Notes: generated by a model from the letters alone, not told the origin. Numbered from the stretch's first letter, positions 43,665 through 53,354 are shown. The stretch is DNA of 64,000 bases from Pseudomonadota bacterium (GCA_023954855.1 JAGSGY010000019.1:17246-81245), one strand, 5' to 3'. Numbers and translations: made by a program.

Positions 43665-45065
43665 ATGCGCATTCTATTGGGGCTGGCCCTGACCCTACCC
43701 CTCGCAGCGACCGCGAAGCCAAAGCGCAAGAGCCCGCCGCCCCCAACCGCCGAGGTGGCCGCTGACCTGATGGGTCGCGCCCTCGCTGACGATGGCGCCT
43801 ACACCGACCTCGTAGAGCTCTGCGATGACATCGGGGCTCGCCTATCGGGCTCTCCGGAGCTCGACCGTGCCATTGCCTGGTCCCAGTCCAAGATGGCGGC
43901 GCACGGCCTGACCAACGTGCGCGCAGAACCGGTGATGGTGCCGAAGTGGATCCGCGGCGAAGAGCGAGCAGAGCTCCTCGGAGACAGCACGCGCGACCTC
44001 CACATCCTCGCCCTCGGGGGATCGGTGAGCACCCCCGAAGGTGGGATCGAGGCCGATGTGCTCGTGGTTCGCACGTTCGAAGAGCTCCAGGAACGCGCGG
44101 CCGAAGTCAAGGGGCGCATCGTGCTCTTCAACGCACCCTTCGTCGGCTACGGGCAGACGGTCGGATACCGCACCCAGGGGCCCAACAAGGCAGCCGAGCT
44201 CGGCGCTGTGGCCGCTTTGGTGCGCTCGATCGGACCGGATAGCCTCGACACGCCTCACACCGGATCGACTCGCTTCGCAAAGGAGGTCACGCCCATTCCC
44301 GCCGCGGCGGTGAGCCTCGAGAACGCCGAGTTGCTTCAACGGCTCCAAGACCGCGGCAAGACACCGCGAGTGCGCCTGGTCTTAGGCTCGAAGAGTGAGG
44401 GCGAGGTCGCTTCGGCCAATGTTATCGGAGAGATCCCCGGTCGCGAGTCCCCCGAAGAAATCGTCGTGCTTGCCTGCCACCTCGACTCTTGGGACGTCGG
44501 GCAGGGCGCGCAGGACGACGGCGCCGGGTGCATGAGCGCACTTCACGCTGCGAAACTCATCGGCCAGTCGGGCTACCAACCGCGCCGCACGGTTCGAGTG
44601 GTCTTCTACACCAACGAAGAGAACGGCTTGGCAGGGGCGCGAACCTACGCAGCCGAGCACGCCGAAGAGACTCACGTGGCAGCCATTGAATCCGACAGCG
44701 GAGCTGGCGCCCCCGCCGGCCTAAGGGTTCACACCCACGAGAGCGACGATACCGCCGCCGTCATCGCAGCCCTGAAGCCATACTCCGGCACCCTCGCTGC
44801 GCTCAACGCGAACGGCTTGCGCGAAGGCTATGCCGGCGCCGACATCGGCCCGCTGTCCGCCCCCGGCGTGCCCACGTTTGGCATCGACCACGACACGGAG
44901 CCTTACTTCCGCATTCATCACACCGAGGCAGACACGATCGACAAGATCGACCCCGTGTTGCTCCAGCACAACGTCGCGACCATGACTGTGTGGGCGTGGA
45001 CGCTGGCCGATGTGGATGTCCAAGTGATAACGTCGCCCACGCTGCGTGGAAATATGCCGGAATGA
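43665..45065 (+). CDS. Secreted M28-family zinc aminopeptidase/carboxypeptidase
   Basis: 466 residues from ATG 43665, GGAGG 4 bases upstream. Signal peptide MRILLGLALTLPLAATA. A PA-type insert domain (about 115-225) sits inside an M28 fold. Two-zinc ligands are seen in LACHLDSWDVGQGAQDDGAG, the catalytic Glu pair in TNEENGLAGART, AIESDSGAGAP, and the final His in IHHTEADTIDKID. Overall it is closest to plasma glutamate carboxypeptidase (carboxypeptidase Q). It probably digests peptides in the periplasm or outside. A four-base overlap follows with the next gene. Confidence 0.9.
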   Translation: MRILLGLALTLPLAATAKPKRKSPPPPTAEVAADLMGRALADDGAYTDLVELCDDIGARLSGSPELDRAIAWSQSKMAAHGLTNVRAEPVMVPKWIRGEERAELLGDSTRDLHILALGGSVSTPEGGIEADVLVVRTFEELQERAAEVKGRIVLFNAPFVGYGQTVGYRTQGPNKAAELGAVAALVRSIGPDSLDTPHTGSTRFAKEVTPIPAAAVSLENAELLQRLQDRGKTPRVRLVLGSKSEGEVASANVIGEIPGRESPEEIVVLACHLDSWDVGQGAQDDGAGCMSALHAAKLIGQSGYQPRRTVRVVFYTNEENGLAGARTYAAEHAEETHVAAIESDSGAGAPAGLRVHTHESDDTAAVIAALKPYSGTLAALNANGLREGYAGADIGPLSAPGVPTFGIDHDTEPYFRIHHTEADTIDKIDPVLLQHNVATMTVWAWTLADVDVQVITSPTLRGNMPE

Positions 45066-46957
45066 CGAAGGACGATCTTCTCGAATTCTTGGACCGGGTG
45101 GGCGCTCGAAGCCTCGAGACCTACCTGACTCAAGAAACGGACGACCCCCAGGCGGGGTTGGACGAACGCCTGGACTGGGCCCAGTCTCGGCTGGCTGACC
45201 CCCGCTACAGCCGCGCTGCGCGCTTCTTGGTGTCCCACGAGAGTGAGATCCGCGCGATCATGCGAGAGGGTGAGCAGCCCTGGCTCCACCGGCAGCTCAC
45301 CGGGGCAAAGCGCCCCAGGGTGTATGAACCCGAGCCTGACCATGCGGACGCCGTCGAAGATGTCGACGCCCCCCCTCCACCGGTGGCCGCGCCGCTTCTG
45401 TTGACACCGCCCGATGGAAACGAGCCGCCACCGGAATTCAGTCCGCCCGACGGCACCGAGACCCTGATCCCCGCCGCGAAGGGGCCGCCCCCCGTCGCCT
45501 TCGAGCCACCTGAGATCGGCGGACTGGACTTGCTGAACCCCGCGCCCAACCTCTTCGCGGAAGATGAAGAGGGTGACCCTCCAAGTCTCGGTGATCTCGG
45601 TCCGCCCCTTGAGCCCATGTTCCCCTCGGATCCTTACGAGGCCGACATGGAGCCGACCACGGTCGCCCGTCGGTCCATGCTTCCGATGGATGTGCTCCTG
45701 GATCCGCCAGGAGAATCCGCGAAGGGGGCGCCTGTTCGCGATGAGAGGCCACCACTCGACCCGCCCTCCCTGAGCGATCCGGGTACCGAGGCGGTCGAGA
45801 ACGACTGGAACCCCTCCCCGCTCGGGTTCATGCCTTCGGTCCAGGATCGTCCCAAGCCCAGCGGCGGCCCGGTCGGAAACCTCTTCGAGGACGTACTCGA
45901 AGACCAGGACACCCACGCATCCTTCGACACAGGCACCTCGACCGGACTGCGGGCCAATCCCACCCTCATGCCGGCGCCGTCCCCGCCACCCGGGGCGCCA
46001 CCCCGTCCACCCGGGAATGCTCGCGACAACATCACGTTCTTCGCCGATGAGCTGCCGCCAGAACCCACGCCGACGCCCACACCGCTCACCGCGAGCATCG
46101 TCGACCCCTCTCATCCCCCCGATGAGTTTCCGCGGGAGAACACCGCGTCGACACGCTTCGTCACCACGAAGAAGAAGCGCCGTTATGACCCGTACCTCCT
46201 CGGCGTCACGGTCTTGCTCGCGGTCGCGATTGCCTTCCTCGCGGTGAACGTCCTGTCTTGGTTCGACCAGAGAGATGCACCCGCGGCCGCCCAGGTCCTT
46301 GTGCAACGCTCAAACCCGGTCCCAGAAGCCCAAGTGGTTCCTCCGACGCCGAGCGAGCCCGCCGAGGTCCAGCCAGAACAGCCCGTCGAGCCCGTGCCAG
46401 CGGAGGGCCCTGCGCCCGTTCCGCCAGCACCCGCCGCCGTCGCGCCTACACCCGCTGCGCCAACCCCATCGCCAGTCGTACCCACACCGAGCCCGGTGGC
46501 ACCTACACCGGTGGCGCCCACACCCGTGGCACCGACGCCCACTCCGGTCGCACCCACACCGACACCCGTCGCGCCGCAGCCCAATCCGGTCGCGCCGACA
46601 CCGGTGGCACCGACGCCCACTCCCGTGGCGCCAAAGCCTGTCCCTGAACCTGTACCTTCGGCACCGACCGCAATGGGCAACTGGGCTGGAACCGCAGGCA
46701 GCGGCGCCCTCACGCTGCGGTTGGATGAGCCAAAGCGCAACGCCATCACCGGCTCGGCGCGGCTCGTGGTCTCTGGTGCGACACGCGACATCGACCTCGA
46801 GGGCACCTTCGACCCTGCGAACGGCGCGCTCTCACTCAGCGAAGTCGGCGGAGCACTCACTCTTTCCGGTACCGTGAGCCAGGCCACAGCGCAGGGGACT
46901 TGGTCGCCCGGCAGTGGCTCTACCGCACGTCAGTGGTTTGTGGTTCGGAAGGACTAG
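45062..46957 (+). CDS. Single-pass membrane protein with Pro/Thr/Ala-repeat and beta domain
   Basis: 631 residues from ATG 45062 (ATGA overlap). Residues 1-80 form a small helical domain (FLDRVGARSLETYLTQE). A long acidic, proline-rich cytoplasmic stretch follows, then a basic KKKRR and one membrane helix at about 376-400 (LLGVTVLLAVAIAFLAV). Outside it continues as a PTPVAP repeat rod (about 455-530) and a C-terminal beta domain of about 100 residues (GNWAGTAGSGALTLRL, ITGSARLVVSGATRDIDLEG). The layout resembles TonB-like or wall-spanning linkers. No family is recognised. Confidence 0.75.
   Translation: MTKDDLLEFLDRVGARSLETYLTQETDDPQAGLDERLDWAQSRLADPRYSRAARFLVSHESEIRAIMREGEQPWLHRQLTGAKRPRVYEPEPDHADAVEDVDAPPPPVAAPLLLTPPDGNEPPPEFSPPDGTETLIPAAKGPPPVAFEPPEIGGLDLLNPAPNLFAEDEEGDPPSLGDLGPPLEPMFPSDPYEADMEPTTVARRSMLPMDVLLDPPGESAKGAPVRDERPPLDPPSLSDPGTEAVENDWNPSPLGFMPSVQDRPKPSGGPVGNLFEDVLEDQDTHASFDTGTSTGLRANPTLMPAPSPPPGAPPRPPGNARDNITFFADELPPEPTPTPTPLTASIVDPSHPPDEFPRENTASTRFVTTKKKRRYDPYLLGVTVLLAVAIAFLAVNVLSWFDQRDAPAAAQVLVQRSNPVPEAQVVPPTPSEPAEVQPEQPVEPVPAEGPAPVPPAPAAVAPTPAAPTPSPVVPTPSPVAPTPVAPTPVAPTPTPVAPTPTPVAPQPNPVAPTPVAPTPTPVAPKPVPEPVPSAPTAMGNWAGTAGSGALTLRLDEPKRNAITGSARLVVSGATRDIDLEGTFDPANGALSLSEVGGALTLSGTVSQATAQGTWSPGSGSTARQWFVVRKD
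46425..46640 (+). repeat. Tandem repeat coding a PTPVAP rod
   Basis: Imperfect units of 12-18 bases based on cccacaccggtggcg encode roughly a dozen runs of Pro-Thr-Pro-Val-Ala-Pro. Slippage between copies is likely to change rod length between strains. The product would be an extended, proline-stiffened spacer crossing the periplasm. Confidence 0.75.
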
Positions 46958-46995
46958 CCCCCCTGGGGCGTTGTCCGAAGACCCAAGAGAGTATC

Positions 46996-48066
46996 TTGCT
47001 TCTGCTTTTCTCCATCGCCGCCCTCGCCGCCGAGCCCTTGGGCCTCACCTTGGACTTGTCCCACGACGTGGTGCTGGTGGACGGGCGTGAGCAGCTGCAT
47101 GCGACGGCCATCTTCGATGATGGCACGACCAAGCGCCTGTACTCAGGGCTGGACTGGTCCTCCTCGAGTTCGGATGTCCTCGAGATCAGCCGAGACGGCG
47201 TCGCCGCTGGACTTGAAGTCGGCTCCGTCCAGGTCGAGGCCGTGTGGGGCGGGCTGAAGTCCGCGCCCCTCACAGTCGAGGTCATCGACTCTGGCCCCAA
47301 GCGGCTCCACATCGAGCCCGTCTCTGTAGAGATCATGCCGGGCGTGTCGGCAAGTTTGGAGCTGATTGCAACCTTCGAAGACGGCCGAAAGGCCGACGCC
47401 ACCCGCCTTGCCGATTGGACCGCTCGCTACAGTGACGTGGCCCAGGTCGAGGCGGGCAGAGTCACCGGAATGGTCGAAGGCGAGACCTCGGTGACCGCCA
47501 GCTGGCGCGGCACTCGAGCTCCATCGGCGAGCGTGCGCGTCAATGTCCCGAAGGCCGTTGGACTCACCGTCGATCCGCCGGTTGAGGTCTTGGTCGTCGG
47601 CGGTCGGGTCAATCTCGCCGCCCACGCGGTGTTTCAGACGGGCCACTCTCTCGACGTGTCCAAGCGGGTGCGGTGGGAGTCCACGGCCCCAGACGTACTC
47701 CAGGTGGACGGAGCGGGACGCCTCACAGCGCTACGAGCGGGCACGGCCATCATCTCTACGTCTTGGGAACATCTCGAGCCCTCGCCTCTTCGCGTTGAAG
47801 TGATCGGTGGCGACGTAAAAAAGCTTCGCGTGAAACAGGGCAATCGCTCGGTTGCCGCCGGAGACGGACTGACCCTACACGTCGAGGGCCTAGTCGGCTC
47901 GCGTTGGGTCGATCTCACCCACGCCGCTGAGTGGATCTCGAGCGACGCACGGGTACTGCTCGCCGGACAGGGCGGCTTGGTCACCGGCGTAGGCCGCGGC
48001 CGGGTAAAGCTCACCGCACAATACGGGGCCCTCGCCGACGCCGTCGAAGTCGTCGTCACCCCCTAG
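46996..48066 (+). CDS. Secreted protein with repeated bacterial Ig-like (BIG2) domains
   Basis: 356 residues from TTG 46996. The signal peptide LLLLFSIAALAAEPLG fits this start. Three to four BIG2-type units of about 85 residues follow, each with LxATxxFxDGxxxDxTxxxxWxSSxxxVxxVxxxGxVxGxxxGxxxVxA: for example LHATAIFDDGTTKRL, LIATFEDGRKADAT, LAAHAVFQTGHSLDV and VDLTHAAEWISSDARVLL. It may be an adhesin-like or structural envelope protein. It follows the membrane rod protein by 38 bases. Confidence 0.78.
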   Translation: MLLLFSIAALAAEPLGLTLDLSHDVVLVDGREQLHATAIFDDGTTKRLYSGLDWSSSSSDVLEISRDGVAAGLEVGSVQVEAVWGGLKSAPLTVEVIDSGPKRLHIEPVSVEIMPGVSASLELIATFEDGRKADATRLADWTARYSDVAQVEAGRVTGMVEGETSVTASWRGTRAPSASVRVNVPKAVGLTVDPPVEVLVVGGRVNLAAHAVFQTGHSLDVSKRVRWESTAPDVLQVDGAGRLTALRAGTAIISTSWEHLEPSPLRVEVIGGDVKKLRVKQGNRSVAAGDGLTLHVEGLVGSRWVDLTHAAEWISSDARVLLAGQGGLVTGVGRGRVKLTAQYGALADAVEVVVTP

Positions 48067-48303
48067 ACCGCCGCATTCGCTTCGCTACGACAGCGATGTC
48101 CGGATTTGCCCGCGACATGGGTTCGGCGAAAGACGGCCTAGGCGCCAAACCCGGTGTTCATGGGGTTCAACGACCTTGGCACGCGGTCTGCAGTATCCCC
48201 TGCGTCCGGCGAGGGAACGTCCGTGCCCCTTTCGTCTCTTGCCAGACACTGGGGGTGGCGTAGGGAATTGGCCCTGCGTCGCCCCTCTCATCTACTGGGA
48301 CCG

Positions 48304-49119
48304 CTACTTCGGCGTCAGCGTCCCCGATGTGCCCTCGGGAGCGGCGGGTCGACCCGTTGCGAGCTGCTCGACGACGCGGTCGAGGGGCCAGTGGGTGTCG
48401 TCGTACCGCTCGACCAACGTTCCTTGGTCGTCGAGCACCAGCATGCGCAGTGAGTGCAAGATCTGGCCGTCTTCTTCGCGGACCGAGAGACCCGAGCGCA
48501 TGGCCAGGTCCTGAAGCGCTGCCGGCTCCATGCGGGCCCAGTTCCACCGTGCAGTCGCCCCGACATCGGTCGCAAACGCCTGCAGCACTGCGGGGGTGTC
48601 GCCCTCAGGGTCGAGGGTGACGACCACGATACGCGCATCTTCGGGGAGTCTGGGCTGTAGGCCCTGCAGGCGCGAGACCACCGCCGGACAAAACTCCGGC
48701 ATGGGACAGGTCGTGTACGCAAACGTCAGGGCCACCGAACCCTGCTGGCCCTCCCCCAGGGTGAGCGAGCCGCCCTGGGCGAGCTCGACGGTGGTCGCCG
48801 GGAGTGGCTCACCGGACTTGATCGGCGCCACTCCCTCGACTTGCGCCGGGGGGGCGGTGTGACCGGTGATCCTCACCTTGGCCAGGTAGCTCCCCTGTTC
48901 TTCGACCATCAGGCGAGCCACGATGCGGTCACCCGGGCTGACCTGGACGTCGTCACGAATCTCGAAGGGCATCGTCATCGGCGCCATGAAGCCATCGATC
49001 TCGTCGTGGTCCACGGTGACGGTGCTGCCGTCCACGGCAACGACGGTCCCTTCGAGGATGTAGGCGGACTGGCCCCAGCAGGCGGCGAGCAGTGCAAGAG
49101 CGGGGAGAAGTCGGTTCAT
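48304..49119 (-). CDS. CusF-SCO fusion lipoprotein
   Basis: 271 residues; signal peptide with lipobox LLAACWG. Residues about 20-85 are a CusF-like copper-binding domain (GTVVAVDGSTVTVDHDEIDG, FMAPMTMPF with the Met pair). Residues about 110-250 are the thioredoxin-like SCO/SenC domain (FAYTTCPMPEFCPAVVSRL), with the two cysteines six apart, where classical Sco1 has CxxxC. The conserved His is in ILHSLRMLVLD. It probably delivers copper to cytochrome oxidase or repairs its site. It follows the transglutaminase gene by 9 bases. Confidence 0.88.
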   Translation of the reverse strand: MNRLLPALALLAACWGQSAYILEGTVVAVDGSTVTVDHDEIDGFMAPMTMPFEIRDDVQVSPGDRIVARLMVEEQGSYLAKVRITGHTAPPAQVEGVAPIKSGEPLPATTVELAQGGSLTLGEGQQGSVALTFAYTTCPMPEFCPAVVSRLQGLQPRLPEDARIVVVTLDPEGDTPAVLQAFATDVGATARWNWARMEPAALQDLAMRSGLSVREEDGQILHSLRMLVLDDQGTLVERYDDTHWPLDRVVEQLATGRPAAPEGTSGTLTPK

Positions 49120-49128
49120 GGGGGCCGC

Positions 49129-51024
49129 CTATCCAGGGACCGCGGCCTTGGCACGGGTCGCGAGCGCATCGGCCGCTTCGGCGAGGGTCGCGTCGTCTTC
49201 GCCACCAAACGACACCCGGTAGTGGAGCCACGCGAGTTCGACCATGGCCGAGCCGGCCGGATCCCCGCGCTCCTCCCACCACTGTGCTGCCGAGAGAGGA
49301 GGAAGGGCGGGAGGCGGCGTTCCGGTCCGACTCTCCGCCGCGCGTGCCGCCGAGTGCCATGCCCCCGCAACCCGACCAGCAGGCCGTGCACCTGACTCCC
49401 CGGCGAGGCGTCCAAGCCAGCGAGACACCCAGGGCCGCACCACGACCAGGCCGGCAGTGCCAAGCCCGACGAGCAAGGCCCAGCCAATCGATGTGGAGAC
49501 ACTTCCACGAGCCCCGGTCAGGTCACCCACCGACTGGCCGATGGTGGCCACGGCTCGCCGCTGCTGCCCGCCGTCGAAGCCGACAACTCGCTCCATCCAC
49601 AAGACCTTCAGCGCGTCGTAGACCTCCGATCCAGCCGCGCGCTCGGGCACCTGGCCGGGGCCCGGCGTGGGATCGACTTCCACCCATGCCAAGCCGTCAT
49701 AGACCTCGACCCAGCTGTGCGCATGGGCCGCGCGAACCACCCGGTAGCCGCCGACCTGGTTCTGCTCGGAGCTCACAAAGCCGTTGACGACGCGGGTGGG
49801 AACGCCGCGAGCCCGGAGGAGGACGGCAGCCGCGCTGGCGAAGTACTCGCAGTGGCCCTCGCGCCGTTCGAACAAAACCGTCGACAGCGGGTCCCCGCCC
49901 GCAATGGCCTCGGAAGAGCGTGTGTACTGAACCTGTTCCTGTAACCAGCGTCTTGCGGCCCGCGCGAGGACCACGGCATCCCCCTCGCCCAGGTCCGCGG
50001 CCGCCTGCTGTATGCGGGGGTCGAGCTCGGGAAGCTGAAGCGCCCGCCGACGTTCGACCTCTTCGAGAAAGTGCGGGCGCGCTCCCAGATCAAAGGGCGC
50101 CGACGACCAGACCGTCCATGCAAGCGCACCGGATTGCGGGGGCACCCGCCAGTTCCCGGCCGCGTCCGTCTGCGCCTCCACGCCCTCGACCCGCCGCACC
50201 GCGCCGAGGGTGTACAGCACCCCTGCCTCGGCGCCCGACTGGATCATCTCCACCCGCACACCCTTCGCGACTGGCGCGGTCGTGACCTCGGCCTCGAGGG
50301 GCGCCGTTGCCCGCCAGCGAACGCCGTCGAAGTGGTCGAGAACCGTGCCGCGCACGTAGACCGTCTCCGGAAAGGTGACGTCGGCCAGGGTGTCGACGCG
50401 CATGCGAAGAACGGTGGTGGGGTCTGACAGCATGGGTCCCATCTGACCCAGCTCCACTGAGTCCGAGAAGCCAGTCACCGAGACCGGTCCATCCAGCGCC
50501 AACGACGGGGACCCCGCCGGCCGCGGGAGCATCCAGAACAGCGCCCAAGCCACCGCGAGAACCGCCGGTGTCACCCGAATCGACCAACGGACGGAAGCCG
50601 CACCGGGCGAGGTCGCCGCGAGGGCGCCGGGAATCACAGCCGCCCACAGCGCAAAGGCACCGAGAAAGCCGATGTCCTGGGACGCGCTTCCGCCGCGAGC
50701 CAACAGCAGCACGGAGACGAGCAACGTGAGCCGCTGTGCCCGTCGACCTGGGGACGCTGCGAAGAACACCAGCAAGTAGGCGAGCGCCGCAGCCAAGGCA
50801 CCGGAGGAACTGACCACCCCGAGCGACCCCGCGGCAGCGACCCCAATCAGAAGCGCTGCCGAGCCAGGAGCCGTCACCGGCGTAGGAATGCGCTTGAGCA
50901 CAGCCGGCCCCACCAACATGCCCACCATCCCCGCCAGCGCGACCTCTGCAGACTGCGGCGCGAGGGATAGCCCCCACAGCCCAGCGAGAGCCGCAAGGCG
51001 CACGGTGAGTCCTTGGGCCATCAT
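49129..51024 (-). CDS. TgpA-like membrane transglutaminase (DUF3488 plus transglutaminase core)
   Basis: 631 residues; ATG 51024 overlaps the DUF58 stop (ATGA). About six or seven membrane helices form the N-terminal DUF3488 part (residues 1-170). The extracytoplasmic transglutaminase core is at about 300-470, with Cys in RREGHCEYFASAAAVLL, His in AHAHSWVEVY and Asp in WVEVDPTPGPG. A further helix and a DUF4129-like tail complete it. With the MoxR ATPase and DUF58 protein it forms a common bacterial set thought to modify or handle envelope proteins. Confidence 0.9.
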   Translation of the reverse strand: MMAQGLTVRLAALAGLWGLSLAPQSAEVALAGMVGMLVGPAVLKRIPTPVTAPGSAALLIGVAAAGSLGVVSSSGALAAALAYLLVFFAASPGRRAQRLTLLVSVLLLARGGSASQDIGFLGAFALWAAVIPGALAATSPGAASVRWSIRVTPAVLAVAWALFWMLPRPAGSPSLALDGPVSVTGFSDSVELGQMGPMLSDPTTVLRMRVDTLADVTFPETVYVRGTVLDHFDGVRWRATAPLEAEVTTAPVAKGVRVEMIQSGAEAGVLYTLGAVRRVEGVEAQTDAAGNWRVPPQSGALAWTVWSSAPFDLGARPHFLEEVERRRALQLPELDPRIQQAAADLGEGDAVVLARAARRWLQEQVQYTRSSEAIAGGDPLSTVLFERREGHCEYFASAAAVLLRARGVPTRVVNGFVSSEQNQVGGYRVVRAAHAHSWVEVYDGLAWVEVDPTPGPGQVPERAAGSEVYDALKVLWMERVVGFDGGQQRRAVATIGQSVGDLTGARGSVSTSIGWALLVGLGTAGLVVVRPWVSRWLGRLAGESGARPAGRVAGAWHSAARAAESRTGTPPPALPPLSAAQWWEERGDPAGSAMVELAWLHYRVSFGGEDDATLAEAADALATRAKAAVPG

Positions 51025-51908
51025 CGAGTCTCCGCGGTCCCGAGGGCGCCAAGCAGACGCCGACGCCACGCACCGCCGCGCTCAGGCGCCAGACGCGCAT
51101 CTCCAAGGCGCAGGCCGACGGCATACCCTTCCCGAAAGCCGGCAAGTACGGCTCCACAGGCGCGCGACAGCTCACGCTCCCACTGAGACGGGTCCTCGGA
51201 CTCCGCCACCTCGATCTCGACGGCTCGGCCCACATCACCGGCGCGGTCCACCACCATCGGCGTGCGCAAGCGAGCGGTCGAGCGCCAGTGAATCGCACTC
51301 GGCCGGTCACCGGCGTGGTACTCGCGCAGGCCGATCAGATCGCCGGTCGCCCCTCGGGTGGCTCGCTCGCCCTCCACGTCACCTTCCCACGCCGCAGCCA
51401 TCCGTCCGCGTGATCCCAGGGGCTTCGGAAACACCAGTAGATCGACGGGCCCAGAGATGGAGAGCTCCGCCGACCACAGGCCAAACGGAAAGGCGCTGAT
51501 CAGCACGAAGCGGTCAAGGTGCACGTGCCCCCGAGTGTCGAAGGACCACGCAGCCGCCGCAGAGCCATGCGTGCCCGGTGCCACATCCGGAAAGCGACTC
51601 TCGCTGTGCTGCCGGAGTTCGCGAACCCGCACCCCACGCGCAGCCATAAAGCGCCGGCTGTTGACCAAGACCCAGCGCCCATGGCCAGCCCGGCCCGCAA
51701 AGATCTCGGCGGGAAGACGCCGTCTCGCGGTCAGCCCACGAAGGTTCCACGACGTCAACGGCGCGCCCAGGACCAGCAGGGCGACCCCAACGGCAAGGAG
51801 GAGTGCAAGCTGGTTATTGCCTGTGGTCGCAACGACCACCGCGAGCACCCCGCACGCTAGAGTGAGCATGCGGCCGTCTTCGGTCAGTCGGAGCTCGAGC
51901 TCGCCCAC
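51021..51908 (-). CDS. DUF58 domain protein
   Basis: 295 residues from GTG 51908, which lies one base after the moxR stop; upstream codons belong to moxR. Two N-terminal membrane helices (MLTLACGVLAVVVATTG, LALLLAVGVALLVLG) are followed by a beta domain and the DUF58 hallmark DLIGLREYHAGDRPSAIHW-RSTARL, before a von Willebrand A-like end. It is a standard partner of MoxR ATPases. Confidence 0.88.
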   Translation of the reverse strand: MGELELRLTEDGRMLTLACGVLAVVVATTGNNQLALLLAVGVALLVLGAPLTSWNLRGLTARRRLPAEIFAGRAGHGRWVLVNSRRFMAARGVRVRELRQHSESRFPDVAPGTHGSAAAAWSFDTRGHVHLDRFVLISAFPFGLWSAELSISGPVDLLVFPKPLGSRGRMAAAWEGDVEGERATRGATGDLIGLREYHAGDRPSAIHWRSTARLRTPMVVDRAGDVGRAVEIEVAESEDPSQWERELSRACGAVLAGFREGYAVGLRLGDARLAPERGGAWRRRLLGALGTAETR

Positions 51909-51909
51909 G

Positions 51910-52848
51910 TCAGGACGGCGGCGTGAGCAGGTCGAGGATTTCGGCCACCGCCCTGGGGCCACCCGATCCCGACGGCCCACCATCCATGCGAGCAAGCACG
52001 CGATGGCCGAGTACGGGCACCGCGAGCACCCGCAGGTCCTCGGGAATCACAAAGGTCCGGCCCTTCACGAGCGCCCGAGCCCGCATGGCCCGATACAGCG
52101 CCTGAGCGCCGCGCGTCGACACGCCTCGAAGAAGGCGTGCGTCCTCACGGGTGAGCGTGACAAGGTCGAGCAGATAGTTCTCCATCGCCTCTGGAACGCG
52201 GACCTGTGCTGCTGCCTGCACCAGACTCAGGACCTCATCCGGCGACGCGACGGTCTCGGCCACACCCCGCTTGAGGCCCCCCTGCCGCAACACGCGCCTC
52301 TCGGCGTCGCGATCGGGGTAGCCCATCGCAATGCGCATCAGGAAGCGGTCGAGCTGGGAGTCCGGAAGCGGAAAGGTGCCGTGCACGTCGTACGGATTCT
52401 GCGTCGCCACGACCAGAAACGGGGATGGCAGAGGCCGCGTCTCGCCATCGACCGTCACCCGTCCCTCCTCCATGGCCTCGAACAGCGCCGACTGGGTCTT
52501 CGGTGAGGTGCGGTTGATCTCGTCCGCGAGAACCACGTTCGCAAACAACGGGCCCGCGCGGAACGCGAAGGCGCCCTCCTGGTAGATCGCCATGCCCGTG
52601 ATGTCGCCAGGTAGCAGGTCTGCCGTGAACTGAATGCGCGCAAAGCTTCCGCCGAGCGCACTCGCCAGGCTCGCGGCGAGGGTCGTCTTGCCCACGCCGG
52701 GCACGTCCTCGAGCAGAAGGTGGCCGCCCGCGAGGATTCCCGTCAGCGCGAGCTCAACCACGTCGTCCTTGCCGTGGACGATGGCGCAGATCGCCCCACG
52801 CAGGCGACCGATGATGTCGGCGGACTCGGCCGAGGGCAGCGCGCTCAC
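51910..52848 (-). CDS. MoxR-family AAA+ ATPase
   Basis: 312 residues from ATG 52848. Walker A is EDVPGVGKTTLA, Walker B VVLADEINRTSPKTQSAL, sensor 1 VVATQNPYDVHGTFPLP and LPDSQLDRFLMRI. MoxR ATPases act as chaperones, probably assembling the adjacent DUF58 and transglutaminase proteins. The start overlaps the stop of an upstream lipoprotein gene (ATGA), so all five minus-strand genes from 53336 to 48304 form one operon. Confidence 0.94.
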   Translation of the reverse strand: MSALPSAESADIIGRLRGAICAIVHGKDDVVELALTGILAGGHLLLEDVPGVGKTTLAASLASALGGSFARIQFTADLLPGDITGMAIYQEGAFAFRAGPLFANVVLADEINRTSPKTQSALFEAMEEGRVTVDGETRPLPSPFLVVATQNPYDVHGTFPLPDSQLDRFLMRIAMGYPDRDAERRVLRQGGLKRGVAETVASPDEVLSLVQAAAQVRVPEAMENYLLDLVTLTREDARLLRGVSTRGAQALYRAMRARALVKGRTFVIPEDLRVLAVPVLGHRVLARMDGGPSGSGGPRAVAEILDLLTPPS

Positions 52849-53336
52849 AGCTCCCCCACGAAAACGCCCGTGGCGTCCATGCGGTAGGTGCAGCCCGGCG
52901 GAATGTCGGGAACGGTGGACTCGACCACGGTGATCTCCTCGAAGCCGTCCCAGTCAAGGCCGTCATCCATGTTGCAGCTGTCGCCTCCCTGCCGCACCGA
53001 GGCCTCCCCTTCGAGTTGCCAGCGCACTTCGCCCGCGTCGCGAGCGTCCTGCCAAATCACCGAGCTGTAGGACACGTCGCATCCCGACAGGGTTCCATCG
53101 GCAAAGCCGAGGATTTCATTGTCGATCAGCAGACCAAGATCGACGTCGGCGCCGCTGAAATTCAGCGCGTACGTGAAGGTCTCGTCATAGGGAACCTCGC
53201 TGCCGATGTTGCAGCTGTCGAAGCCTGGTTCACCCCCTGAAACCGTCACATCCCACGCGAAGCCCTCCAGCGCCTCGCCGCAGCCAGCCGCCGCGAGAAG
53301 GGTTGTGATGAAGAACTGGAAGAACAAACCGCGCAC
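52845..53336 (-). CDS. Predicted lipoprotein heading the moxR operon
   Basis: 163 residues; signal peptide with lipobox LLAAAGCG. The body is beta-rich and acidic, with cysteines paired in similar contexts (FDSCNIGS ... GDSCNMDD), suggesting disulfides and an internal duplication of an SCNxxxx motif. No family is recognised. It overlaps moxR by four bases. Confidence 0.7.
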   Translation of the reverse strand: MRGLFFQFFITTLLAAAGCGEALEGFAWDVTVSGGEPGFDSCNIGSEVPYDETFTYALNFSGADVDLGLLIDNEILGFADGTLSGCDVSYSSVIWQDARDAGEVRWQLEGEASVRQGGDSCNMDDGLDWDGFEEITVVESTVPDIPPGCTYRMDATGVFVGEL

Positions 53337-53354
53337 ACGTGCTCCTGTGGCCCA

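Noticed and set aside
48067..48303. Possible small gene in the 237-base gap after the BIG2 protein
   Set aside because: No frame gives a convincing start with a ribosome site and recognisable composition; no hairpin stands out.
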